Of a DNA stretch of 64,000 bases, positions 51,227 through 63,691 are shown in pieces (within the stretch, counting starts at the first letter, position 1; each line of letters begins with the position of its first letter). The DNA comes from Hirundichthys speculiger (Eukaryota; Chordata; Actinopteri; Beloniformes; Exocoetidae). The stretch is from assembly GCA_018398805.1 (NCBI GenBank), contig JAGFBZ010000938.1, positions 493,501 to 557,500 on the forward strand, given 5' to 3'. The notes under the pieces are model-generated. The model had not been told where the DNA came from. It did no database searches and was given only the letters and a program-made list of their open reading frames with translations. Position numbers and translations under genes: made by a program.

Positions 51227-51767
51227 TATACATGTGAGCTCTGGAGACGTACTGGTAGATTTATGGTACCGGTACAAATGGAAACACCAGAGCTGCTGAA
51301 AACATCGTAGATAAAGTCAGTGAATGTGAAAGTGACATTTTTCTGCCCTCTGGATACACAAACACCTCTTTAGACCAGATCACACAACGTTTTCATGACA
51401 CTGGGTTTTAGACAAATGTCCAGCATCATGTAATATATAGATGTAAAACTTACTGATGCTTATTATATTTACATTAACCCTTGACGCTTCTTTTTGTAAA
51501 AGCTCAACTTTTTCCTTTGCTGTTGTGTTGACTTTATTCCATTCAAAAATGCAATATTTCCTTTTGAGATTAATGTTCTGTATTTACAATATATCCAACT
51601 GTTTGAGGTAAAATTAAAAAAAAAAAAAACTCCAATCATGTGAGAGAAGTGTTTACATTCAGCTTGTCTGGTTAATTAATTACATGGACTGTGAATGAAA
51701 AACAAAGATGAAACAATGTGACACTCCTCCATCCTTGTTTATTATCATCTGGTTGTTTCCTCTACAG

Positions 51768-52331
51768 CAGTGATTCCCAAAGTGTGGGCCGCGGCCCCCT
51801 GGTGGGCTGTTGAGGTACTGCAGGTGGGCCGTGAGAAGTCATTAAAATAAAACAAATGTGTTTTAAATCCTCCATCTTTTTTAAATATGTTTTTAATTAC
51901 TGTAAAATATTCATGACATAATAAAAAAACATTGAGAAGTAATAAAACAAACCAGTTAAGTGTTATTCTACTGTCATCTTAACTTAATATGACAAGTGTC
52001 ACCTTATTTGTTGACCCCTCACATTAATATCAGATCATGGTTCCTGGTCCTCACATTAATATCAGATCATGGTTCCTGGTCCCTACATTAATATCAGATC
52101 ATGGTTCCTGGTCCTCACATTAATATCAGATCATGGTTCCTGGTCCTTACATTAATATCAGATCATGGTTCCTGGTCCTCACATTAATATCAGGGTTCCT
52201 GGTCCTTATATCAGATCATGGTTCCTGGTCCTGGATGTTGATCACAGTTGTGATTAAAGGTTTCTGGTGGGCTGTGGAGATTTTTCACATTTCAAATTGG
52301 GCCTTGGTATTCTAAAGTTTGGGAACGGCTG
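51768..52331 (+). mobile_element. hAT (Charlie-like) element with an internal minisatellite
   Basis: Left end CAGTGATTCCCAAAGTGTGG, right end reading inward CAGCCGTTCCCAAACTTTAG. Flanks CTCTACAG and ATCTAGAG match at six of eight positions, consistent with an old hAT target duplication. It shares its left 250 bp with 35190-35454. No transposase is present. Confidence 0.65.
52018..52230. repeat. 32-bp minisatellite, about 6.5 copies
   Basis: Unit ACATTAATATCAGATCATGG plus TTCCTGGTCCTC, with copies starting at 52021, 52053, 52085, 52117, 52149 and 52181, then a partial copy. It lies wholly inside the hAT relic. Confidence 0.95.
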
Positions 52332-52470
52332 ATCTAGAGTGATTGTGTATGTATTCTTGAATTATATATTTTGAAATCATGTTTACTTTATGAAGAAAGC
52401 TGGATCAGCTCCACAGATCGCACGTGACAGATCCAACACAGTTTTGATTTGATGCTGCATCTCCTGAGAC

Positions 52471-52476
52471 TTTATT
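52471..52476 (-). promoter_or_regulatory. tmem125: Poly(A) signal AATAAA of tmem125
   Basis: TTTATT on the plus strand, 231 bp downstream of the tmem125 stop on the minus strand. Confidence 0.55.
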
Positions 52477-52706
52477 GATAATTATAACAAAACTGATGTA
52501 TCAATAAAATGTGCATTCTGGCAATGAAAGGAGGAATCCTCCACTTAACAGCAGTGCCTTGTTCTGTTTTATGACGATATTAATATAAGAAACTTGAACG
52601 AATTCTGACAGTCTCCTCTCTTTGTTTCCTTTTACCAGTATAATAATAATAAATTTTAGTATAGCATGTATAGCATGTTTTATCTGCTCTTTTCCTGTAA
52701 ACAACT

Positions 52707-53390
52707 TCAGATCAGACTAATCCTGCTTGCAGAGGTCTCTCTCCCGCCTTGAGTCATCTGTCCACCTGAAACACTGAACACTCGGACAGCTTGGCTCCTC
52801 CCCCTGCTCCCCCTCATCCTTCTCCTCCTCCGCTGCTCCCTCCTTCTCATGATGTGCACAAGCACATTGTATCCGACCACCGCCAGAGACGTTCCCGCCC
52901 CGGCAGCCATCAGCACCGTCCCAGAGACCAGCATCTCCCTGCTGTCGTTGCTTTGGCCGCCGACTGTGGCCACGCAGAGCAGCACCGACCCGCACAGCAG
53001 CACCGCCAGGCCAACGGCCAGAATCAGCGCGGGGTCAACCCTTCCTCCGCTCTTCAGCAGGTCGATGCAACGCCGGCTGTGCACACAGTTCATGTCCTGG
53101 ATTGCAGAGCTGAGGAGCTGCTTGAGCAGAATGGCGAGAGCCAAGAGGCAGAGGGTGGTGCCCACGCCCAGACGCCATTCTCCAGACAAGCTGGTGGTGG
53201 TGGACAGGAGGCCCACGCCACCGAGGCCCAGCATCAGGATGAGAGCGACCGAAGCGCAGTAGCAGAACAAGGAGCGCCGTGGCTCTCTGAACCACCACAG
53301 GTCCACTTGATCCTCCAGGTCCCGGCGCGTAAGCGTGGAGTCCAGGTGGAGACGTGGGGGACGATACATGGTGTAATAGAGGGTCTGCAT
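52707..53390 (-). CDS. tmem125: Transmembrane protein 125 (TMEM125), intact single coding exon
   Basis: A 227-residue uninterrupted frame. The conserved core LWWFREPRRS (31-40), LLSTTTSLSGEWRLGVGTTL (61-80) and LLSSAIQDMNC (92-102) matches human TMEM125 closely, and both proteins end in a Ser-rich tail finishing SLI. Four membrane helices are predicted at about 41-63, 73-94, 119-142 and 153-180, with a strongly basic segment (181-199) after the last one that should be cytosolic. The molecular function of TMEM125 is not established. Two in-frame ATGs are possible: residue 1 at 53390 and residue 8 at 53369, the latter with A at -3. Upstream a good acceptor (TGGTTTCAG) at 53422 and a donor (GTGAGT) at 53527 suggest a 106-bp intron in the 5' UTR. 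The gene faces the C1orf210-like gene tail to tail. Confidence 0.93.
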   Translation of the reverse strand: MQTLYYTMYRPPRLHLDSTLTRRDLEDQVDLWWFREPRRSLFCYCASVALILMLGLGGVGLLSTTTSLSGEWRLGVGTTLCLLALAILLKQLLSSAIQDMNCVHSRRCIDLLKSGGRVDPALILAVGLAVLLCGSVLLCVATVGGQSNDSREMLVSGTVLMAAGAGTSLAVVGYNVLVHIMRRREQRRRRRMRGSRGRSQAVRVFSVSGGQMTQGGRETSASRISLI

Positions 53391-53421
53391 CTCAGGCAGG
53401 GCAGGTCACCGCTCAGTCAGC

Positions 53422-53527
53422 CTGAAACCAGACTGACATGTCAAATACTGGTACACACTACGATAGCAGGAGTCAAAGCTTACGTCCACCACATTTATAC
53501 TATTAAAAAAAAATCTTAGTTACTCAC
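53422..53527 (-). other. tmem125: Predicted 5' UTR intron of tmem125
   Basis: On the minus strand, AAA|GTGAGTA at 53528/53527 and GGTTTCAG|GCTG at 53422/53421 bound a 106-bp interval ending 31 bp before the start codon. If this is used, a short upstream reading frame (MDNETGHSRSTKLTER, stop) would lie across the junction. Confidence 0.45.
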
Positions 53528-53599
53528 TTTGTGCTACGTGAGTGTCCTGTTTCGTTGTCCATCCCACTGCATCACATTCGGAGACTCTGGTTGAAGCAT

Positions 53600-54145
53600 A
53601 GCAGTGGTTAAGATCCCACAGTCGCTTCAGCTGACATGGCCTCGATGTCCCGTAAAAGTAGAAGTAATCCCGTATGAAGGAGGATCATCCGGTGGTCAAG
53701 TAGCCTCGCATGTTTCATTTGGTGCAGATGATACCAGGAATGAAACTGGGAGTAGGAGCCAGACGTATCCTGACTGGAACCAGTGAGGACCCGGAGCAGG
53801 GGCTGGGATTCCCATGACGTAATTCCCATAAGGGTCTGAGACGTAACTGGGACGTCTACGTAGCTCCCGTATGAGCCTCCTCTCCCAGCGCTCATCATCC
53901 CAGTGACTGTACTGGTGTCACAGATTGATCATCTGAGCCCTCTTTACGCTCTCCAACCCGGTGCCAGGCAGAACAGACCCCCCCCCCCCCCCCCCTCTCT
54001 TGACACAGCAACTTCCATCTTGCAGGTCACAGTGGTCGTGTTGGATCATAGCTTGGACAGAGATTGGTGACATTGTCCACCATGCGCTAACACAGACAAT
54101 GGGCTGAGGGATAAAAAGGGGTGGGTGGTGGTGATGGTGGGATGT

Positions 54146-54176
<31 letters not shown>

Positions 54177-54340
54177 GTTGGGGGGGGGTCATGGCTGATG
54201 TCAGTGTGTACTGATAATGGTGTGTCTGTGACTCTAAGGATGGCGTCATTCTCACACTGAGCTGTTCTCGTAGATCGGCCACAGTGAATTCTGTATCTTC
54301 TCTGTGTTCCAGTGAGACACCAGCTGACGCTGAATGTATT
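53600..54340. other. Upstream of tmem125; C18 and G18 runs
   Basis: C18 at 53978-53995 and G18 at 54160-54177 (followed by TT and G9) lie 164 bp apart and are complementary. A (TG)n stretch precedes the G-run. A 96-codon minus-strand frame (53608-53898) was not recognised and may be 5' UTR. Confidence 0.55.
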
Positions 54341-54600
54341 TCCATCCATCCATCCATCATCTACGCCCACTTAATCCTCTGCAGGGTCACGGGGATCTGC
54401 TGGAGTCTGTCCCAGCTCTCTTCGGGTGAAAGGCAGGGTTACACCTGGACAGATCACCAGTCCAGAATCTCAATCACTCCTGCGGGTAATTCAGAACCAC
54501 TAATTAACCTGACATGCATGTATTTGGACTGAAGCTGGAGCACCTGGAGGAAACCCAGGCTAACACAGGGAGAACATGGAAACTCCACACAGAAAGACCT
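54341..54600 (+). repeat. Widespread fish dispersed repeat, copy 2 (longer)
   Basis: CCATCCATCCATCATCTACG, GCAGGGTCACGGGGATCTGC, CAGTCCAGAATCTCAATCAC, CTGGAGCACCTGGAGGAAAC and GGAGAACATGGAAACTCCAC occur in the order of a very common fish interspersed repeat. Shares its first part with 13320-13440. Confidence 0.7.
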
Positions 54601-54894
54601 GCTGAGGTTTGAATATATTTTAATGAAAACATTTTTAAATTCTGGTATTTGATTAAAGATCAACACACCACATAAAGGTTAACTTTTGCAGTGATAATTA
54701 CACCTTTGAAGCTCACAGATTAAGCTGGTAGAGCTGGTATGTAGGTGGAGTGAAAGGAAAAGGAAACATATGATGAGGTCATCTTTTTGTCTTTTTTGAG
54801 TAACATACAAAAGTGGGATTGGTTTCAATTTTCTCATAAACTCCAGGAATAAAAGAAAAATGTGCTGCAGTAACTAAACACCTGCCTGCTTCTA

Positions 54895-56535
<1,641 letters not shown>

Positions 56536-56537
56536 TA

Positions 56538-57340
56538 TATTCCTTCCAGTGAATGATGTCAGTTAGCACGCTGGCTAAAATTCTACAATATGAAGAATCA
56601 TGTCGTCTGGTTTATTCCAGCAATCATTGTTAATATTATGCTTTTTCCTGGAATGAGCGATAATATTTCCACCATGAACAAAACTGAAGTCTCACAGGTA
56701 AATATAAAATAGCTAAGTTGGTCAACAGCCAACAGTTTTATTATAAAGAATGCTAAATTTAAAGGTCCCAACTTTATAAATGGCATAAGGATAGGACTCA
56801 TTGTGACGAAGCTAGAAAATTTGAAAATGGATCTTTAAGACGTGTAATAAACGTAGTTTTGTTGTTTCAAAGTAATCCAGGATTGATTATGTACAAATGT
56901 GAATACAAGTAAAAACAAAGTTTGCAATACAAAATTAGGTCAAAAAATGGCTATCGTACAATTGTATCAGTTAGGATTTTTTTTTTTTTAAATGAATAAA
57001 TGATGCATCCCTGTGAAAATCTTGACATAAACTGCTACAACCAAGACCAACAACCACTATAAGGGAATAAAAATGAAAGTCACTCTTTTATGGTTGTGAC
57101 AGAGGCTCCCTCTAACTCTAAAAGTCTGGATGAAAGGATGAAGCGTGTGCAGAATGGAAATAGTATTTTTTTATATGACAAAAGGAAATCTGATGGACAG
57201 ACAGACACACTGATCAGCAAGAAACATATGAATAGGCACCGTTAAATCTTAGCTTACACCTCTAACAGCGTTCATCACCATTCTATCGTAGATGTACTGT
57301 TGTGTTTGAGATCATTATCCTGTCTTAGGATCATTATTAC
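56538..57340. other. Intergenic, no recognisable feature
   Basis: AT-rich sequence; nothing was recognised. Confidence 0.4.
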
Positions 57341-57344
57341 CTAC

Positions 57345-57495
57345 CTATTACATTTTTTGTTTTGTTTTGTACTGCATTTATATTTTTTAACTATCTTGTT
57401 TTTATTAATTATTTTATGGATCTTTGTACGGTGACCTTGAGTGTCGTGAAAGGCGCCTCTAAATAAAATGTATTATTATTATTATTATTATCCTG
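57345..57495 (+). repeat. LINE 3' tail with (TTA)n
   Basis: TTGAGTGTCGTGAAAGGCGC, CTCTAAATAAAATG and eight ATT units form a standard LINE 3' end. Confidence 0.65.
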
Positions 57496-58256
57496 TCGTA
57501 TGACCCATTTTCAACCAAGCTGTAGCTGCCAGACATCCAGAAAGACAAAAAATCCTTACAACTACAAATCCAAACAACAGAGAGACACAGAAGACAACCA
57601 GTCAAACGATGAGGGACCAGCCAGATAGTAAGGAAAGAGTCTTAATAAAACATAATATAAGAAAAATCAAGACTTTTTTAGAAAAACCAAGAAGATGAAG
57701 AAAACAGAGGCCATAAACACAGGAAAACACAAACAAACCACCATAACATTTATAGACACAAGAGCCTTTTTCCTGGTAACGCGTCCAAACACACTCATAC
57801 AGAGTTTTTTTTTCCAAGTGTTCTGTCCTGAACTTTAACGTTTAACATGCTAATTGAGGTTTGTAGAGTCCGATGACAATCACTCCTCCAGCATCATTAG
57901 ATGGATTTCTTGTTTGGCATTTTTAAGGACACATCTGAATGCTCCACATCAGCAAACTGCCAAAACATCTGCTTTCAGAGAGGTGCTCACACTTGTGCTG
58001 CATTAATGTTGTACAGTACATGTAAAAGAAAACACCTCAGAACAATCAGCTGTTGTTCTTGGTGGTCCTGTAGCAGTTATTTATATTGACTGCAAGAATA
58101 ACCCTCAGTCAATACACAGAAAAAAAAAAAAAGAAACGTGTGTTTGTTGTGGACAAAGATCAGCCAGCAGGGGGCAGCAGCGTCCAGGTTTGTAGAGCTG
58201 CAGACAGGAGGACAACCTTCCTCCATCCGGGTCCCTGCATGTTTACAGGCCGTCCT
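57496..58256. other. Intergenic, no recognisable feature
   Basis: Nothing was recognised. Confidence 0.4.
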
Positions 58257-58298
58257 GCTCTAACACACCTGATTCTAATGAATCAGGTGTGTTAGAGC
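58257..58298. repeat. Perfect 18-bp stem, 6-base loop hairpin
   Basis: GCTCTAACACACCTGATT, CTAATG, then the exact reverse complement. I recall similar ACACACCTGATT hairpins as common in fish DNA, so this is probably a tiny foldback element. Confidence 0.9.
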
Positions 58299-58975
58299 CT
58301 GTCATCAGGTCACGTCAGCAGTCGAGGAGCCACAATATTCCTCCACGTGGCTTTGATGCTGTGATAGAAGTATTCAGGTCCTAAACTCAAGTATTGATTC
58401 AACATTCAACAAATTTGCAATAGAAAAATGTAAACCTGTTTACATCTGCATATGCATTCTCACTTGTACGTGATTAAAAAAAGAAATCATTGTGTTCTGC
58501 AAATAATTGCAGAAAGTTAACCCCTGTGAATAATATTATGACCGTGTTCATTGGACTAAATAAACATTAGATCAGAGTGCAAATTTCCACTGCAAAAAAT
58601 AGCAAACTTGCAAATTTCGCCTCGGGGACTGTTAAATTAATGTTCATTTCAATTCACTGAATTCAGTTTCTTGTAAGAAGGTGCTTGTGCTACTAATCAT
58701 TTCAATACCTGGTGCATGCAGTTGCTATTTCATGGTCTTGCTATTTCATGGTCATGCTATTTTATTTAAATTGCTGCAGTTCCACAAGAAAAACTCCAGT
58801 TTCTGTTTGGCACAAGAACCAAGCAGACAAAGTATCACAGATCTCCAAATATTAGGAAATAAAATTCAATTTTCTCACAGCTGTCAGTGATATAGTCTTA
58901 TATGCAGCAAACACAGACCTGATGTAAGTTGTAACTGCTTCTCTCCTGTCTATGTCTCTGAGGAAATGTCAACCA
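58299..58975. other. Intergenic, no recognisable feature
   Basis: Nothing was recognised. Confidence 0.4.
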
Positions 58976-59084
58976 TAGCTTCATGTAAACATGTCTTTTA
59001 TCCCCTCGATGAACGCAGACGTGTCAGATCTAGATCTGGAGTAGCTCACGGCACATGAACGGAGTCAGAGAGCTACTTTCTCAA

Positions 59085-59240
59085 AGTCTCAGACGACAGA
59101 CATGTTTTTATTTCTGTTCTGCTAAATCTCAGCGCCGCATCTGACACGGCAGATCACAACACGTTATCACAGAGATCTTGGTTATTACACGGTTTTGCTT
59201 TTATGGATATCCTGCTGCAGCAGCTTCTGGAAGTTCTGTT
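59085..59240 (+). pseudogene. LINE reverse-transcriptase scrap
   Basis: The plus strand reads FISVLLNLSAASDTADHNTL near 59110-59165, clearly the RT motif A region (LLDLSAAFDTVDHNILL) of a LINE. The key Asp is changed (LLNLS). A distinct fragment from the L2-like copy downstream. Confidence 0.6.
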
Positions 59241-59444
59241 TTTATTTTATTTTTTTAAAAGGATGCCATTAAGACACTGGAGTGGTGACCCGTCCAGGAA
59301 GCACAGGAAGTGTTGACAGGTGGTCTTAGGCTCCAGCAGACCACTGTGACCTTGGAAAGGACTGAAGAAGGTATATATAATCAATAGATGGATGGCCACT
59401 GTTATCTAATCCTGCCTCCCCTGTTTCCTGCATTTGGGTCATCT

Positions 59445-60846
59445 AATTCACCGTGCTACCGTGCACAGGCTACGACCAGGCAAAGCTGCAGGCCCTGATG
59501 GTCTCAGTCCAAGAGTGCTTAAAGGCTGTGCTGTACAGCTGTGTGCGGTCTTCAAGCACATCTTCAACCTGAGCCTGAGCCTGATGGTCGTCCCCTCCAG
59601 ATGGAAAACATCCTGCATTGTTCCTGTCCCCAAGAGAAAGCACCCAACCACCCTCAGTGACTACAGACCAGTGGCCCTGACCTCACACGTCATGAAGTCA
59701 ATGGAGCGTCTGGTTCTGAAGCACTTACGCTCCCTGACCAAAACATCACTGGACCCCCTGCAGTTCGCTTATCAGCCTCGCATTGGTGTGGAGGACGCCA
59801 TCCTCTTCCTGCTGAACAGGGCTTATAACCCATCTGGAGCAGGCCGGCAGCAGCATGAGAGTCATGTTTTTTGACTTTTTCTAGTGCTTTTAAACACCGT
59901 CCGACCTGCCCTCCTGAGGACTAAGCTGCTGGACATGCAGCTGGATGCTCCACTGGTGGCCTGGATCACCGACTACCTCACACACGCCGGCCACAGTATG
60001 TGAGGCTGCAGAACATCTCATCAGACCCAATTGCGAGCAGCACGGGGGTTCCTCAGGGAACGGTCCTGTCTCCATTCCTGTTCACACTATTCACCTCGGA
60101 CTTCAGATCAGCTCACCGTCCTGCCATCTGCAGAAGTTCTCAGACGACTCTGCCATCGTGGCTGCATCAGCAGAGATCAGGAGGCCGAGTACAGAGGAGT
60201 AGTGGACAGGTTTTGTGGAATGGTGTGACCTAAATCATCTCCAGCTTAACATCACAAAGACTAAGGAGCTGGTGATTGATTTCAGGAAGCACAGGCCCAA
60301 TCCCAACCCAGTCAGCATCAGGAGCACTGAGGTGGACATCGTGGAGGACTACAAATACCTCGGCGTCCACCTCGACAATAAAATGGACTGGGTAAAGAAC
60401 ACTCATGTTCTTTACAAGAAGGGTCTGAGTCGACTTTATCTTCTTAGGAGACTCAGATCCTTTAACGTCTGCAGAACCATGCTGCAGACGTTCTAAACCA
60501 CTCGGTGGGTGGCCAGCGTCATCTTCTACGCTGTAGTGTGCTGGGGCAGCAGGGTGAAGGCAGCCGACGCCAACAGACTTAGCAAACTCATCAGGAAAGC
60601 AGGTTCTGTCCTGGGAGTGGAACTGGAGTCTCTGGTGGAGGTGACGGAGAAAAGGATGCTGAGGAAGCTCCTTAGCATCAGGAACAACAACTCCCATCCC
60701 CTGCATGCCACCCTGGAGACCTGCCATAGCACCTTCAGCCGTAGACTGAGACCACCGAGGTCCACCACAGAACGTCACAGGAGGTCTTTTCTTCCTGTGG
60801 CCATCAGACTCTATAACTCCTCCCCCTTCTGCTTGAGGGACAGCTG
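59445..60846 (+). pseudogene. L2-like reverse transcriptase, C-terminal two-thirds, frameshifted
   Basis: In order: KAAGPDGLSPRVLKGCAVQL, VPVPKRKHPTTLSDYRPVAL, MFFDF (motif A, before a shift near 59880), LRTKLLDMQLDAPLVAWITD, TGVPQGTVLSPFLFTLFT (motif B), KFSDDSAIVA (motif C, DD at 60143-60148), LNITKTKELVIDFRKH, YKYLGVHLDNKMDW, LYLLRRLRSFNVCRTMLQTF followed by a stop at about 60494, and the tail to SSPFCLRDS at 60846. The catalytic Asp pair is intact, but at least three frame changes and one stop break the ORF. Upstream endonuclease coding is absent. Confidence 0.88.
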
Positions 60847-61185
60847 ATAATGCAGGACTGTGTAAATGACTGTAAATAACAATACTATGTGCAATAACTC
60901 ACCATAAGGAACTTTAACATGTGCAATATATGTAAATAGCAATATCATAGCAGTAAATAGCAATATTATTATAACAACATTATGTGCAATAAGACACCAC
61001 AGAGGACCGCTTAATATGTGCAATATCTTGCCCTGCTGATGTCTGTCTAAGTTGCTTTTTGTTTTCTTGCACTTCCTGTAATTTTTTTTTTGAACATTGT
61101 TGTTGTAATTTTGGAGCAATACCTGGCACAAGAATTTCCTTCGGGATAAATAAAGTTTTATCTTATCTTATCTCTCTTATCTTAT
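59445..61185 (+). mobile_element. L2-like LINE, 5'-truncated, with (TTATC)n tail
   Basis: It begins inside the RT domain (LRPGKAAGPDGLSPRVLKGC) and runs through the 3' UTR to CTTCGGGATAAATAAAG and a TTATC tail at 61158-61185. The length (1.7 kb) and abrupt 5' end are typical of truncated target-primed insertions. No clear target duplication was found. Confidence 0.85.
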
Positions 61186-62396
61186 GTGGCAGGAATGTCA
61201 TCCTCTCTTCCTTGAAGCCAGGTTTCAGCTCAGGTTCAGGACAGTCACGTCCTCTACCTGAGAGTTTTACTGTTATTGGGCCAAACTGCTGGGTTAGGAT
61301 AGGATAAACCTCCTATAATCCACTGAACCTGTCCTCTGTTCGCTTCTCCGTCACTGCCTGTGCATTAATGTCAATACTGTATGTGCTTAACGTTTGCCCT
61401 CTCTCATCCATTGCTTTGTGAAAGAAAGGGCAGGAGTTAATCTTTGGGTTTTGCATTGCCGTTACTGTTGTCTCTGTCTCTTTATTTATCACTCTGCTGG
61501 CACTAGAGCTACATTTTTTTTTCTTAGCAATTTCTTCTAACTGATCACAATTGTGTAATTTAAAAAAAAATGAAACAGTTACTTCACAATCAATTATGAG
61601 ATCCTTCTACAGAATGTTACCTGAGTTTTACACATTAGCTTTACACATTAGTCTTCAGTCTGTGTGGAGGTGAGACAGAATCCCTTCACACTTCTAAACT
61701 GATTATTTCTGGTAAATATTAGAGGACAGGAGCATCCGGCAGAGTCATGAGCGTTCAAATGTAGTTTCTCCCTTGACATCAACCACAGAAGAGAAGCAAA
61801 CCTCTGTCAGACAAACCCATATTACTTTTGGTTCATCAGATCTGTTCTTCTTCAACCAGAAGATCTGGAGTTTGATTCCTAGCTGCTCCACTTGTCAACA
61901 TTTCCTCGGGCGATGAATTCAACGCTTTCCCAATTTGCCAGTTGGCATACGGATGCAGAGAAAAAAAACAACACATCACTGCTTAATATATAGAGCGCAC
62001 ATATATTTACATAATGAGAAATGCTGTGTGAATGTTGGCTTGAACGGTTGAAATGAGAAACGCATTGGAAAAGGCTTTGAAGAACCTTGATAAGGTTATA
62101 AAGGATATTATTCACCTTTTAAATATGGGGGAAAACAAAAGCAAATGTGACTTTGCAGCTGCAGCAGATGAGCTGTTCTTGATTAGGTAATTAAACACAA
62201 TTGTCTCAGTGCTTAAAGACCATCAATGACGACTGTAACTCAACTGAGATGAATGAAATATCCCACTAAAGGTTAACTGAAGGAGAAATCTGGCCAGACT
62301 CATTTCATGAAGTGATTTCACATGAGGAGCATCTGATCTTTGGCTGAGGTCTCTCACGAATCCGTAGTGAGTGTTTATATGATGTGATGTAAGATC
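61186..62396. other. Intergenic, no recognisable feature
   Basis: Nothing was recognised. Confidence 0.4.
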
Positions 62397-62417
62397 TAAC
62401 CCTAACCCTCGGGACTG

Positions 62418-62490
62418 CTGTGAGTACTGGACTACTGGTTAGTACTGGACTACTGGTTAGTACTGGACTACTGGTTAGTACTGGACTACA
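62418..62490. repeat. Tandem repeat, unit TTAGTACTGGACTACTGG
   Basis: About four copies of an 18-bp unit, preceded by two CCCTAA units at 62399-62410. Confidence 0.9.
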
Positions 62491-62527
62491 GCGATGACAG
62501 GAAACACACGTGACTGACACCAACCCT

Positions 62528-62600
62528 GTGATGGACTGCTGACCTGTCCAGGACGTGTCTCATCCCCGTCACCCTGCAGAAGGTGCAGCAGGTCTCCAAA
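62528..62600 (-). repeat. Widespread fish dispersed repeat, fragment
   Basis: GTGATGGACTGCTGACCTGT and GACGTGTCTCATCCCCGTCA resemble the repeat seen at 13320 and 54341. Confidence 0.4.
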
Positions 62601-63691
62601 ATGAAATGAATGAATGTACATATTTAATCAGGTTCTGAAGCAACATGTGGCCAGGTAGATTAAATCTTTTACAGGAAACTAGTTTCTTATTTCAGCGCCT
62701 GAATGTGAAACTCTCCGCCATGTTTGAAGGGATGTAAAACAGTGCAGGAGCTAAATTAATCTGCCTGTCCAGACTTCTCAGCCACTGAAAATGTTCTGGG
62801 GAATTTGAAAAGAAACTGCTGACTAACTGAAAGACTAATTTACTCAAAAATAAGAAATCTGCATCAGCTTCCCAAATACAATATGATCTCATGGCATGAC
62901 GTATAAATAATACAGCAAGACCCATTTTAAGCATTACTGCTATTCATGCCAGCTTTCTGAGTGTTTTCTTTTCTGGCAAATTGACAAATAAAATGATAAA
63001 GTCCTGACTAATATCCTGATGGAAGTAGACCTGTCAGTTCAAAAATACATAGTTGAAATATATTGATTTACATATTCCTGTCCCAAGCTCTTTGAAGCTT
63101 TGGTATTATACAATTACAAATAAAAAAAGAACCTTAAGCTGCTCTCATTGTTTGAATGTATTGTTTAATAAGCTTCAAAAACTTTTCTTTCACACACTAA
63201 TGCTGTTTTTGCTGGAAATTGGACCAGTTATCAGACTTGAACATGGTAACAGGCCGATGTCCATCACACATTTTATTTGTCCCTCTTTCTTCTCTGTGAA
63301 ACACAGACAGCAGAGGTTCGGTGGTAGAAACGGAGTTATTATTATACAGTGTTAGTGAAAACAGGAGGGCATGTATTTAAATAAGCTCTGGAGTCTTTTC
63401 ATTGTGGCTGACTGACAAGCTCTCTGGCGCCATCTCAACCCCTGTCTGCTCCTCAGAGAACCGAGCACATTTTTATTTAGTCACGGTTCAGTTTTCACAG
63501 CTAATCGACTCTAAGCTCAGTCTGGTCCATGTCGCCTCCGATGGCTAAGAATCAGATGAGCAAGTGAACAAGAATCTCATAAATCTCGTGAATCACATGC
63601 GAGTTGCAAAACTGAGTACTGAGCTTTGAGGAAACATTTTTCAGACATTTCATTGGAGCACTAATTTGTGCTGGGATGTTTTTGTGTCAGA
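62601..63691. other. Intergenic, no recognisable feature
   Basis: Nothing was recognised. Confidence 0.4.

Noticed and set aside
52791..53519. 242-codon plus-strand frame over tmem125
   Set aside because: It is the antisense shadow of the conserved tmem125 CDS, with Pro/Gln/His-rich composition and no family resemblance.
53608..53898. 96-codon minus-strand frame upstream of tmem125
   Set aside because: No family resemblance; could be 5' UTR. Not called as a gene.
59085..61185. Reverse-transcriptase pieces considered as one element
   Set aside because: The 59110 piece contains RT motif A, which also occurs in the downstream copy at about 59870, so they are two different insertions.
62397..62412. 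CCCTAACCCTAACCCT, telomere-like
   Set aside because: Only two and a half units; too short to be an interstitial telomere array.
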